Of a stretch of DNA of 64,000 nucleotides, positions 46,217 through 54,563 are shown one piece after another. Every line of letters begins with the position of its first letter. Positions within the stretch are counted from its first letter, which is position 1. The notes under the pieces were generated by a model, which ran no database searches, was not told the DNA's origin, and was given only the letters and a program-made list of their open reading frames with translations. The DNA is from Clostridium beijerinckii HUN142. GTDB lineage: Bacteria > Bacillota > Clostridia > Clostridiales > Clostridiaceae. The translations under genes were made by a program, and so were the position numbers. The stretch spans positions 62,001 to 126,000 of the forward strand of contig NZ_JHXK01000005.1 in the NCBI RefSeq assembly GCF_000621745.1. The letters are read 5' to 3'.

Positions 46217-47530
46217 TTATTTATTTTTTGCTTTATATGAGTCCATAGCAGATTGTAATTCCTTATCTGCATCTTGTGGAGTCTTAGTTAAACCAAATAT
46301 TTCTTGGCAAGTTGATTTGTGTACTTCTGCAACTTCTGCTGGTAAGTATTGGTCATACCATAATTGAACTCCTTTTGCTTGATTAACTGTATCTAAGATT
46401 TTTTGTGTTAATGCATCATCTGGTTTGAAATCTTTAAGTGGAATAATCTTACCTAATTTCTTACGATCTTGTAGTGCTTGATCATCTAATAAAGATTGAA
46501 TTAATTTAAAAGCACCTTCTTTATCTTTACATGTTTCTGAAATTGAATATAAGTTATCTCCAACTGTTCCTGCACAAAGTGATTGATCTTCTTTTGAACC
46601 ATCTAATGCTGGGAATGGGAAGAATCCTAATTTGCTCATAAAGTCTGGATTTTCACCAAGTACTGTACCTGTAAACCATGATCCCATTAAATCCATAGCT
46701 GCATCACCTTTGTATAACGCTTGTCTAGCTTGGCCACTATCATCATCCATACCATTGAATCCATCTATAAAGTAACCTTTTTTAACCCAATCTTGAATCT
46801 TGTTCCCAGCAAATTCAAATGCAGGATTTTCAAATTTTCCTTTTCCTGCTGCAGCATCTGCAAATGCGTTAAGTCCACCTGAACGAGTTGCTAAGTACAT
46901 ATAATACATAGATCCTGTCCATTTTGTAGCATTGGCTAAAGCAAATGGAGCTACTCCGTTAGCTTTTAACTTATCGCATGCAGCTTCTAATTCAGATATA
47001 GTTTTTGGTTCTTGTATTCCATATTTAGCAAAAACATCTTTGTTATAGAAGAAACCCGCTACGGATACGTTTTCAACTGGAACGGCATAAATTTTGCCAT
47101 TGTATGAACATTGATTAATTCCAGCATCTATAAATTTATCTTTGTAGTTATCTTTGTTCATGAATTCTGTAAGATCAGCTATTTTATTTGAATTTACATA
47201 ATCAATTAATCCTGATCCTCCCCATTGAATAAATACATCTGGAGTCTGATTTGAACTCATTGCCATAGATAATTTTTGTTTGTATGAGTCATTAACCTGA
47301 TCAACAACTTCTACATCATATTGTGGGTTAGCTTCCATAAACCTTTTCACTGATGCTTTAATTGCATCTGCTGCTGTCGATGTTTGGATGTGCCACAATG
47401 TCAATTTTGTCTTTCCTGAAGCAGATCCACTGCTTGCTTGTGAAGAGCTGTTTCCGCAGCCAATCATTGATGCAGAAACCATAGTTACTGTCATTATGAT
47501 TGATGCTATCCTTTTCAAATTCTTATTCAT
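46217..47530 (-). CDS. Extracellular sugar-binding lipoprotein of a carbohydrate ABC importer
   Basis: Family 1 solute-binding protein, 437 residues. The lipobox is SASMIGCGN, followed by a Ser/Gly-rich spacer. The SBP_bac_1 pattern is seen in LTLWHIQTSTAADAI, GKIYAVPVE and KGDAAMDLMGSWF. It catches the oligosaccharide outside the membrane for the two permeases downstream. AAAGGTATATG gives the start. The promoter region upstream (47531-47885) has a cre-like sequence, so glucose repression is likely. Ligand unknown; xylo-oligosaccharides fit the operon. Confidence 0.92.
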   Translation of the reverse strand: MNKNLKRIASIIMTVTMVSASMIGCGNSSSQASSGSASGKTKLTLWHIQTSTAADAIKASVKRFMEANPQYDVEVVDQVNDSYKQKLSMAMSSNQTPDVFIQWGGSGLIDYVNSNKIADLTEFMNKDNYKDKFIDAGINQCSYNGKIYAVPVENVSVAGFFYNKDVFAKYGIQEPKTISELEAACDKLKANGVAPFALANATKWTGSMYYMYLATRSGGLNAFADAAAGKGKFENPAFEFAGNKIQDWVKKGYFIDGFNGMDDDSGQARQALYKGDAAMDLMGSWFTGTVLGENPDFMSKLGFFPFPALDGSKEDQSLCAGTVGDNLYSISETCKDKEGAFKLIQSLLDDQALQDRKKLGKIIPLKDFKPDDALTQKILDTVNQAKGVQLWYDQYLPAEVAEVHKSTCQEIFGLTKTPQDADKELQSAMDSYKAKNK

Positions 47531-47885
47531 ATACCTTTCTACCCCCTAGAATTTTCATATATTTGATATACTTATATATTAGCATTGATAACGTTTAATA
47601 AAAATTGAATAATTTGTCTTTTAGATATAATTTTATATCCTATTATAATTTTTCTTTATTAAACGCATAAATAACCTCCATTTTAAATAGTTCTCTAAAA
47701 TACTATCTAAATAATGAAGGCCTTTATATTCTTATTCATATATTAAATTTTTATAAATTACGGCTGAAAGCTGGAGGGGAACCTGCCTTCAGCCTTTGAA
47801 ATATATTATCTCAAAAACAAAGATAGATAAAAAAACTGCCAAGAATATTCATCTATAACCCTTTGATTCTGGTAAATATCCAATA
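47531..47885 (-). promoter_or_regulatory. SBP promoter region with cre-like site, and terminator of the isomerase gene
   Basis: TGATAACGTTTAATA (47586-47600) is a cre-like sequence with two mismatches, about 55 bases before the SBP start. Further up, GGCTGAAAG (47764-47772) with CTTCAGCC (47791-47798) forms a GC-rich stem on the minus strand after the isomerase stop; the tail GTAATTTATAAAAATT is only moderately U-rich. So the isomerase and SBP genes are probably separate transcripts. Confidence 0.5.
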
Positions 47886-49358
47886 CTATTTGAAAGGATT
47901 TTCAGTTTTGTAAAGCATACCTTTTGGTTGATTGAATCCAACTTCTTTAACACCTAAATATCTAAATAAGTTGTAAACTGCTTTTCCAAAGTGTCCAAAT
48001 GCAACTGCTCCATGATGAGGATATCTTCCTTCTACTAATACGTGACGATAGAATCTTCCCATTTCAGGAATTGCAAATACTCCTATAGCTCCAAATGAAC
48101 GAGTTGCAACTGGTAATACTTCACCTTCTGCTACGTAAGCTGTAAGTTCTGCATCTGCATTACTTTGTAATCTGAAGAATGTAATATCTCCTGGTACTAT
48201 GTCCCCTTCAAGTGTTCCTCTAGTTATATTTGGTTCTTGATTTGGTTCAAGAGCTCTTGCCATAATCATTTGGTTTTTCATTGTTCCACATGTTAATTTA
48301 CAAGCTGCTGTATTACCACAGTGGAATGCCATGAATGTATCATTTAATGAATAGTTAAATTTACCTTTAACTTCTGATTCATACATATCAGCTGGAACTG
48401 TATTATTTATATCAAGTAACGTTACAACATCTTGGCTTATGCAAGTTCCGATGTATTCACTTAATGCACCATAAATATCAACTTCACATGATACTGGAAT
48501 TCCCATAGCTGTTAAACGGCTGTTTACATAACATGGTACAAATCCAAATTGTGTTTGGAATGAAGGCCAGCATTTATTTGCAAATACAATGTATTCTCTT
48601 GAACCCTTATGTTCTTCCATCCAGTCTAATAATGTAATTTCATATTGAGCAAGCTTTGGTAAGATACCAGGCATTTTATTTCCTTCACCTAATTCTTTTT
48701 CCATGCTAGCTATAACGTCTGGAACTCTTGGATCATCTTTATGCGCATTAAATGCAGCAAATAAATCTAGTTCTGAGTTTTCTTCTATTTCAACACCTAA
48801 ATTGTATAATTGTTTAATTGGTGCATTACAAGCTAAGAAATCTTGAGGTCTTGGACCAAAAGAAATTATCTTTAAGTTCTTTAATCCTAATAATGCAGTA
48901 GCAACTGGTACAAATTCAGAAATCATTCCTGCAACTTCTGGTGCTGTTCCTACTGGATATTCTGGAATGTATGCTTTAATGTTTCTTAGAGCTAAATTGT
49001 AGCTTGCATTTAACATTCCGCAATATGCATCTCCACGTCCGCCTATTAAATTATCTCCGCTTTCTTCTGAAGCAGCTGCAAACATAACTGGTCCATCAAA
49101 TTCTTTAGCAAGTAAAGTTTCTGAAGTTTCAGGACCAAAGTTTCCTAAATATACAACTAATGCGTTTACTCCAGCTTCTTTAACTTCAGCTAAAGCTTTT
49201 CTCATATCTTTTTCATTTTCAACAGTTGTTTGACATTCAAAAATTTCTCCATTAAAAGCTTCTACTACTGCTTTTCTTCTATTTGCTGATAATTCCATTG
49301 GGAAACAATCTCTGCTTACTGCAACAATTCCTAATTTTACTTGTGGTATATTATTCAT
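47886..49358 (-). CDS. L-fucose/L-arabinose isomerase family protein
   Basis: 490 residues, cytoplasmic. The overall pattern is that of the FucI/AraA-like family: an N-terminal segment LGIVAVSRDCFPMEL, the GRGDAYCGML region, CEVDIYGALSEYIG and late metal/substrate residues (FHCGNTAACKL and YPHHGAVAFG). Start set at the ATG at 49358, seven bases after GGAGG; the upstream ATG at 49373 lies on that site. It would interconvert an aldose and a ketose. In a xylan-like context D-xylose or L-arabinose is plausible, yet the family also holds members with unknown substrate. It lies upstream of the SBP gene behind a probable terminator. Confidence 0.82.
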   Translation of the reverse strand: MNNIPQVKLGIVAVSRDCFPMELSANRRKAVVEAFNGEIFECQTTVENEKDMRKALAEVKEAGVNALVVYLGNFGPETSETLLAKEFDGPVMFAAASEESGDNLIGGRGDAYCGMLNASYNLALRNIKAYIPEYPVGTAPEVAGMISEFVPVATALLGLKNLKIISFGPRPQDFLACNAPIKQLYNLGVEIEENSELDLFAAFNAHKDDPRVPDVIASMEKELGEGNKMPGILPKLAQYEITLLDWMEEHKGSREYIVFANKCWPSFQTQFGFVPCYVNSRLTAMGIPVSCEVDIYGALSEYIGTCISQDVVTLLDINNTVPADMYESEVKGKFNYSLNDTFMAFHCGNTAACKLTCGTMKNQMIMARALEPNQEPNITRGTLEGDIVPGDITFFRLQSNADAELTAYVAEGEVLPVATRSFGAIGVFAIPEMGRFYRHVLVEGRYPHHGAVAFGHFGKAVYNLFRYLGVKEVGFNQPKGMLYKTENPFK

Positions 49359-49807
49359 TTTTAACTCCTCCATTTTTTATGAATTTTAAATTCTTATAAT
49401 CAGATTTTGACAAATTTTACGAAGTATATTATTCGATATTTTAATGCTACAAATTAGATTTATTAAGTTAGGTATTAATTAATATCCTACTCCTAAATAA
49501 TTGAATCTAGCTATTATTTTACATAGCTTGTCCGAGTTTTAAATTTAGCTTTAGTGTTTGTTAATGTTCCACTTTAAATATATTTTAAAATAACTTTTTA
49601 AATGTTGTTTGATAAGTCTATAATAAAGCTTTTATATTAATTAGTCAATACCTTTTTGTATACATTTTCATAATTAATTTTTCTAATAGTTATATACTGT
49701 AAAATACATGAATTTTTATCTATTTATTCAATTGCTGTAATATGTAAACTTTGATATAATAATATATGTTAATGTTTTCACTTTGAATTTAGTAGGAGTG
49801 ATTCGGT
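49359..49807 (+). promoter_or_regulatory. Divergent isomerase-chemoreceptor region with an MCP promoter
   Basis: Plus strand: -35 TTGCTG (49732-49737), 17-base spacer, -10 TATAAT (49755-49760), 47 bases before the chemoreceptor start; AGGAGTGAT is its ribosome site. On the other side the isomerase promoter is not clear. No further gene. Confidence 0.55.
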
Positions 49808-51556
49808 ATGAATAAAATTAAAAAAGCTTTTAATAAAGATAAACAATCCTTCATAAGTAAATCATTCAAATTAAACGAAAAATTCAGAAACTATTCTATA
49901 AGTAAAAAAATAGATACAACCTTTAATTTTATACTGATATTTACACTATTGAGTATGGTTATATCTATAGGTGTACTACTATCATTATCCGCTAGAACTT
50001 TTTCTCTATATAATGGTCCTTATCATATTTCACAAGCATTATCTGATATTAGGCTTGCATTTCAGGTTTCCGATACAAATATTTCTAGAGCCGTAATAGA
50101 AAATAGTCCTAAAAATAAGGAAGATTTTTTAAAGAATTCCGATGAAGCTCTTGAAGAACTCACCAGTAAAATAGACTTATTAAAGCAAAATACAAGTGAT
50201 AAATCTGCGATTGATCAACTTACAAAAAATTTAAGTATTGCTGATACCTATAGGAAAGAACTATGCAATTCTATCAAAAATAATGATCCTAAAAGTACAA
50301 TAACCTCTAAGTTGGATACATATAGTTTTCAAATAGATATTGTTGAAAATTATATTTCTCAATTATACGAATCTTCTAAAGAAAATGCGCAAACATTTGT
50401 AAACGAATCCATTTTTTATAGGAATTTAGCTACTGCAATTCTTATGTTAATAATTATATTTTTAATACTCATTCCTAGATCTCTAGGTAAAGCTTTAAAG
50501 TCTTCAATATTTGAAGGAATATACAATGTAAAAAAAGTTTCTACAAATTTATCAAATGGAATATTAAACATAGATAATGAATATTCTTCAAAAGACGAAA
50601 TGGGTGATATGTTCAATGATTTGAAAAAATCTATAGATATGCTTAAATTATATATTAAAGATATAACATATACATTAGAGGAATTATCAAATAGAAATTT
50701 AAATATCAACAAAATGGAGTCCGTTCATTACATTGGGGATTTTGTACCAATACAAAAATCTTTAGATGAAATTATAGCTAACTTAAATTCTAGTTTTTTT
50801 GATATAGATAAATCAATTGATTTTACCGCAAATAGTGCAAAGGAAATTTCTTCAATTACAAAAGCACTTTCCGAAGGAGCTTCTAATCAAGCTAGTGCAG
50901 TACAAGAACTTCAAGGAAACTTTAATATAATACTCGATCAAGTAAAAAAGAATACAAATAACTCAGAAAAAGCTTATAGCTATTATAATGAAACGACAAA
51001 GATTGTTGCTGATGGAAATAATAAAATGAAACAATTAATGGAATCTATAAATGAGATTGCTACTGCTTCCAATGAAATCTCAGCAATTATAAATACAATT
51101 CAATCGATATCTGAACAAACTAACTTATTGGCTTTAAATGCAGCTATAGAAGCTGCCAGAGCCGGTGATGCTGGCAAAGGTTTCGCTGTCGTCGCTGATG
51201 AAGTACGAAAATTAGCTGAACAATCTTCTAACTCTGTTAAAAATATTACTCAAATAATAAAGAACTCATTAAATACTGTATCTAAAGGCGAGTTGATAGC
51301 AAATCAAACTAAAATTGCCTTAAATAGTATTGTTGAAAATGTTCAATATACTTCAGAATTAGTCAAGGAAATAGCTACTGCTTCTGAAGAGCAAACAAAT
51401 GCAATATCAAAAATGACTTTAAAAGTAGATATTATATCAGATATTGTTCAAACTAATCTAGCAACAGCAGAAGAAACATCAGCATCTATTGAAGAATTAG
51501 CATCTCATTCACAAATTATGCATGAGCAAATTTCTGAATTCAAATTAAAACATTAA
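49808..51556 (+). CDS. Methyl-accepting chemotaxis protein
   Basis: 582 residues. Two helices (about 44-65 and 200-220) enclose an extracellular domain of four-helix-bundle type. A HAMP region follows and then the long signalling hairpin with the conserved tip [20 protein letters not shown] and [21 protein letters not shown]. There is no C-terminal CheR-binding pentapeptide. It would report an attractant, perhaps a sugar given the neighbours, to CheA. Transcribed alone from its own promoter. The C-terminal end ISEFKLKH is usual. Confidence 0.93.
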   Translation: MNKIKKAFNKDKQSFISKSFKLNEKFRNYSISKKIDTTFNFILIFTLLSMVISIGVLLSLSARTFSLYNGPYHISQALSDIRLAFQVSDTNISRAVIENSPKNKEDFLKNSDEALEELTSKIDLLKQNTSDKSAIDQLTKNLSIADTYRKELCNSIKNNDPKSTITSKLDTYSFQIDIVENYISQLYESSKENAQTFVNESIFYRNLATAILMLIIIFLILIPRSLGKALKSSIFEGIYNVKKVSTNLSNGILNIDNEYSSKDEMGDMFNDLKKSIDMLKLYIKDITYTLEELSNRNLNINKMESVHYIGDFVPIQKSLDEIIANLNSSFFDIDKSIDFTANSAKEISSITKALSEGASNQASAVQELQGNFNIILDQVKKNTNNSEKAYSYYNETTKIVADGNNKMKQLMESINEIATASNEISAIINTIQSISEQTNLLALNAAIEAARAGDAGKGFAVVADEVRKLAEQSSNSVKNITQIIKNSLNTVSKGELIANQTKIALNSIVENVQYTSELVKEIATASEEQTNAISKMTLKVDIISDIVQTNLATAEETSASIEELASHSQIMHEQISEFKLKH

Positions 51557-51906
51557 TATATAATATGTTGTAATTAAGCTTTTGCATCTAAATCCCATTT
51601 TACACTTAATTCACCATAATAAGACATGTAAATTTATCATTGCAACGTATATATTAAATAATATTATTAGTTATAAGTTGATACTTCTCTTATTAGCATC
51701 TCTATCAATGTATTTATGTATAATTTATAAATATAAATAAACCTCCATATAAATAATCTTTAAATTTAAGAATAACTATTTATATGGAGGTTATTTATTA
51801 TGTCTAAGAGTGATAATAAACTAGTTTTAATTAATTTATTATCAATAATTTTAAAGACAGCTTTATCTTATATATATTTTTACTTTAACCTATTTTAATT
51901 CAAACC
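51557..51906. terminator. Convergent gap with a strong A/T-flanked hairpin (51736-51796)
   Basis: Arms AACCTCCATATAAATA (51740-51755) and TATTTATATGGAGGTT (51777-51792) are perfect, 16 bp, flanked by T-rich sequence on both sides. It can end the PTS transcript (minus) and the MCP transcript (plus). Just after it, on the plus strand, is a 32-codon frame (51800-51898) with GGAGG in the hairpin; see findings. Nothing else is supported. Confidence 0.7.
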
Positions 51907-53217
51907 TTATGCATTTTGTGCCGCCTGTTCGTTCTTAAAATTTAAAGCATCTTGTTTCTTAAAGAATGGGTAATAAATAACAAATGATACTGCCATAATT
52001 ACTAATTGTAATAACGCCATTTTCCATCCGCCTAAGATAAGTCCTGCTATTATTGGTGGAGTTGTCCAAGGAACTAATACTCCAGTAAATAATGGAACTA
52101 ACCCTGTATACATTGCAAAATAAGTGATTAAACCTGTAGCCATTGGAGTGAGTATAAATGGTATTGCCATAAATGGGTTCATTACTATTGGTGTTCCAAA
52201 TGAAACCGGTTCATTTATATTGAAGAATCCTGGTACTATGGCTAATTTACCTAATTCTTTGCTTTGTGCTGATTTTGCAAACAATAGCATACATATTACA
52301 AGCCCTATTGTTACTCCTGAACCTGTCATACCAATCATATTGTCTAAAAATTGTTGTGTTACTATGTGACCTCCATTAGCTACTGTAAGTGCTTTTCCAC
52401 TATTAACTATAGCTTGATTTTCCATTGCATTTGATGTTAATATTCCTGTCATTATCCCACTTATAATTGATGATCCATGTACTCCAAACCACCATAAGAA
52501 TGGGATTATGAATGTCATAACAATAACTCCGCCTAAAGAATCTGTCATTCCTTGTAATGGTGTTTGTATTAACTTATATATTAATTCTATAAATGTTGTA
52601 TTCATTCCATATTTAAGAATAGCATAAAGTATTGTTGCTCCAAGTACTATAACTGCTGCTGGTATTAATGATGCAAATGAGTTTGCAACCCCTTGTGGTA
52701 CACCAGCTGGCATTTTAATTGTAATCTTCTTTTTCATGAACCATGAATAAATTGCACCTACAACTAAACCAATTATAATTGCTGTAACCATTCCTTTTCC
52801 ACCAGCAAATTCTTTGCCAATAACATCACCTACTTTTTCTCCGCTCTTAGTTACTACATAAGAATTAGTTGTTAATAAAAATACTACAAATGATATTATT
52901 CCTGCTGATAATGGTTCATGTCCCTCATTTTTTGCATATGTATATGCTATACCTATTGCTGCAATAAATGCAATTATTGAGAATGTAGCTCCATAAGCTT
53001 GAAATAATGGCTCTGTCCACCCTGGTCCTAACTGACTAGCCATCCAATCATTAAATGGCTGATATGGTATTTGTGCAAGTAGTAAAAATACTGATCCTAC
53101 CATAATAAAAGGCAATGTAAATAAAATACCGTCTTTTAATGCTATAACGCCTTTTAGGTTAACAAACCTCATAACTACTGGTATAACCTTTTCATTTAGG
53201 GTATTTCCAATTGACAT
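51907..53217 (-). CDS. PTS EIIC, cellobiose/chitobiose family
   Basis: 436 residues, about ten membrane helices, of the Lac/Cel-type EIIC family (PF02378). It has LNEKVIPVVMRFVNLKG at the start, GHEPLSAGIISFVVFLL, WWFGVHGSSIISGIM and the NINEPVSFGTPIVMNP motif, where the Glu is central for sugar binding. It transports a beta-linked disaccharide such as cellobiose with phosphorylation by EIIB. AAGGAGG precedes the ATG. Gene order EIIA, EIIB, EIIC on the minus strand matches one transcript driven by the sigma-54 promoter at 54205. Confidence 0.93.
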   Translation of the reverse strand: MSIGNTLNEKVIPVVMRFVNLKGVIALKDGILFTLPFIMVGSVFLLLAQIPYQPFNDWMASQLGPGWTEPLFQAYGATFSIIAFIAAIGIAYTYAKNEGHEPLSAGIISFVVFLLTTNSYVVTKSGEKVGDVIGKEFAGGKGMVTAIIIGLVVGAIYSWFMKKKITIKMPAGVPQGVANSFASLIPAAVIVLGATILYAILKYGMNTTFIELIYKLIQTPLQGMTDSLGGVIVMTFIIPFLWWFGVHGSSIISGIMTGILTSNAMENQAIVNSGKALTVANGGHIVTQQFLDNMIGMTGSGVTIGLVICMLLFAKSAQSKELGKLAIVPGFFNINEPVSFGTPIVMNPFMAIPFILTPMATGLITYFAMYTGLVPLFTGVLVPWTTPPIIAGLILGGWKMALLQLVIMAVSFVIYYPFFKKQDALNFKNEQAAQNA

Positions 53218-53417
53218 AATGATTCCTCCTTAATTAAATAAATATACAATATAATATGATAGTCAGAGTATATAATAATAAATATGTCAGACTTGTTATT
53301 ATCTTTTATCTTAAAATTACAAGTTTTCCTATAGATTAGATTATGTCTTAGATGACTGTATGAAACTTTGTGCAAGAATTCAGTTCTATATTATATTTTC
53401 CTATATAAATTAAGCTC

Positions 53418-53726
53418 TTATTTATTAGCTAAATTTAGTGCAAAATCTAATACTTTTGCTCCATTCATCATTCCGTAATCAACCATTGGTATTACATCCA
53501 CTGGAATTCCAAGTGGTTCACATATTTTTTTTGCTTTTCCTAATGTATATCCAACTTGTGGACCCAACAATGCAACGTTTACACCATCTAGATGTTTATC
53601 CATTTGTCCTTCTGGGAAAGCTTCAATATCTACTTCTATACCTTTAGTCTTAGCCACATCATTCATTTTACTAACTAAAAGACTTGTTGACATTCCTGCT
53701 GCGCAAAATAATCTAATTTTCATCAT
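53418..53726 (-). CDS. PTS EIIB, lactose/cellobiose family
   Basis: 102 residues. The phospho-accepting Cys is in IRLFCAAGMSTSLLV near the N-terminus, the standard Lac/Cel EIIB P-loop. ALLGPQVGYTLGKAKKICE is the conserved mid part. It passes phosphate from EIIA to the sugar bound by EIIC. AAGGAGG is eight bases before the ATG at 53726. Lies 78 bases past EIIA and 200 before EIIC. Confidence 0.95.
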   Translation of the reverse strand: MMKIRLFCAAGMSTSLLVSKMNDVAKTKGIEVDIEAFPEGQMDKHLDGVNVALLGPQVGYTLGKAKKICEPLGIPVDVIPMVDYGMMNGAKVLDFALNLANK

Positions 53727-53803
53727 AGTTGATTCCTCCTTAAATATATATAGTTTATTAAAACAAGAATTATAGTTGTTTATTAATTAAATTTATATCT
53801 CTT

Positions 53804-54127
53804 TTATTGTTTTACTAATGTATTTATAATTTTTCTTAATTCCATTATTTGTTCAATTAAATTCTTTTCAGTTATTGCTGTCATTAAATGATCTTGTGCA
53901 TGTACAAATAAAACCGATATGTCAACTTTTTCTCCATTAGCTTCTTTATGAAGAAACATTGTCTGACCTTCATGAGCTTTAGCTAATGCATCATTTGCTA
54001 ATTGCATTTCTTTTTCAGCTTCCTCATAATTTCCTTCGTTCACATTATTAAGAGCCATATAAGCATGATTTTTGCAGTCTCCAGCGTTTATTATAATATT
54101 CATGATTGCTAATTCTAATTCTTCCAT
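53804..54127 (-). CDS. PTS EIIA, lactose/cellobiose family
   Basis: 107 residues, all helical, trimer-forming in the family. The active His lies in LFVHAQDHLM and the conserved Asp of the metal site is in the same stretch. It takes phosphate from HPr. AAAGGAGAG precedes the ATG. First gene of the PTS transcript, 78 bases downstream of a sigma-54 promoter. No 6-phospho-glycosidase is encoded in this operon; the GH1 and GH4 enzymes at 30-34 kb could complete the pathway. Confidence 0.95.
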   Translation of the reverse strand: MEELELAIMNIIINAGDCKNHAYMALNNVNEGNYEEAEKEMQLANDALAKAHEGQTMFLHKEANGEKVDISVLFVHAQDHLMTAITEKNLIEQIMELRKIINTLVKQ

Positions 54128-54563
54128 TTTGCTCTCTCCTTTGATACTTTTTGTTTTTATACTTTATATTAATTTTGTTTTGTTTCTCTTATGCTTATAT
54201 ATAAAGCAATAACTGTGCCAAGTTTCTGATGCAGAAATAAAAATGTCATTATGAGTTCAATCGTAGCATTTATGCACTTTTAAAGATAATAAAATACTTT
54301 AAAAATAATTATTATGTGTTTTACTTTTTCGCAAATTTTTTAAAACAAATAGTCAATGTGTTTTATTTTGTGTATTTATTATATGTTTCATACGTAATTT
54401 TTTAGCTATTAGTATGTTCAAGAAAATATTTTGCACTAAATTATAAAACTTGATCTATAAATTTAAACAAAAAAATATAAATATCTATAAAGTAAGATTA
54501 CTGATCATCCTACAGAATAAATATTTATATATTTTTAATTATTATTATTTCATCATTTATTTC
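54128..54563 (-). promoter_or_regulatory. Region between the LevR-type activator and the PTS genes
   Basis: Holds the sigma-54 promoter (54205-54221) and, farther upstream on the minus strand, two direct copies of TAAAACACAT (54314-54323 and 54356-54365 on the plus numbering), 42 bases apart, as candidate activator sites. No gene seen. Confidence 0.55.
54205..54221 (-). promoter_or_regulatory. Sigma-54 (-24/-12) promoter of the PTS operon
   Basis: Minus strand TTGGCACAGTTATTGCT fits the consensus TGGCAC-N5-TTGCW exactly. It lies 78 bases before the EIIA start and next to a gene for an AAA+ activator with a GAYTGA loop that contacts sigma-54. Confidence 0.88.
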
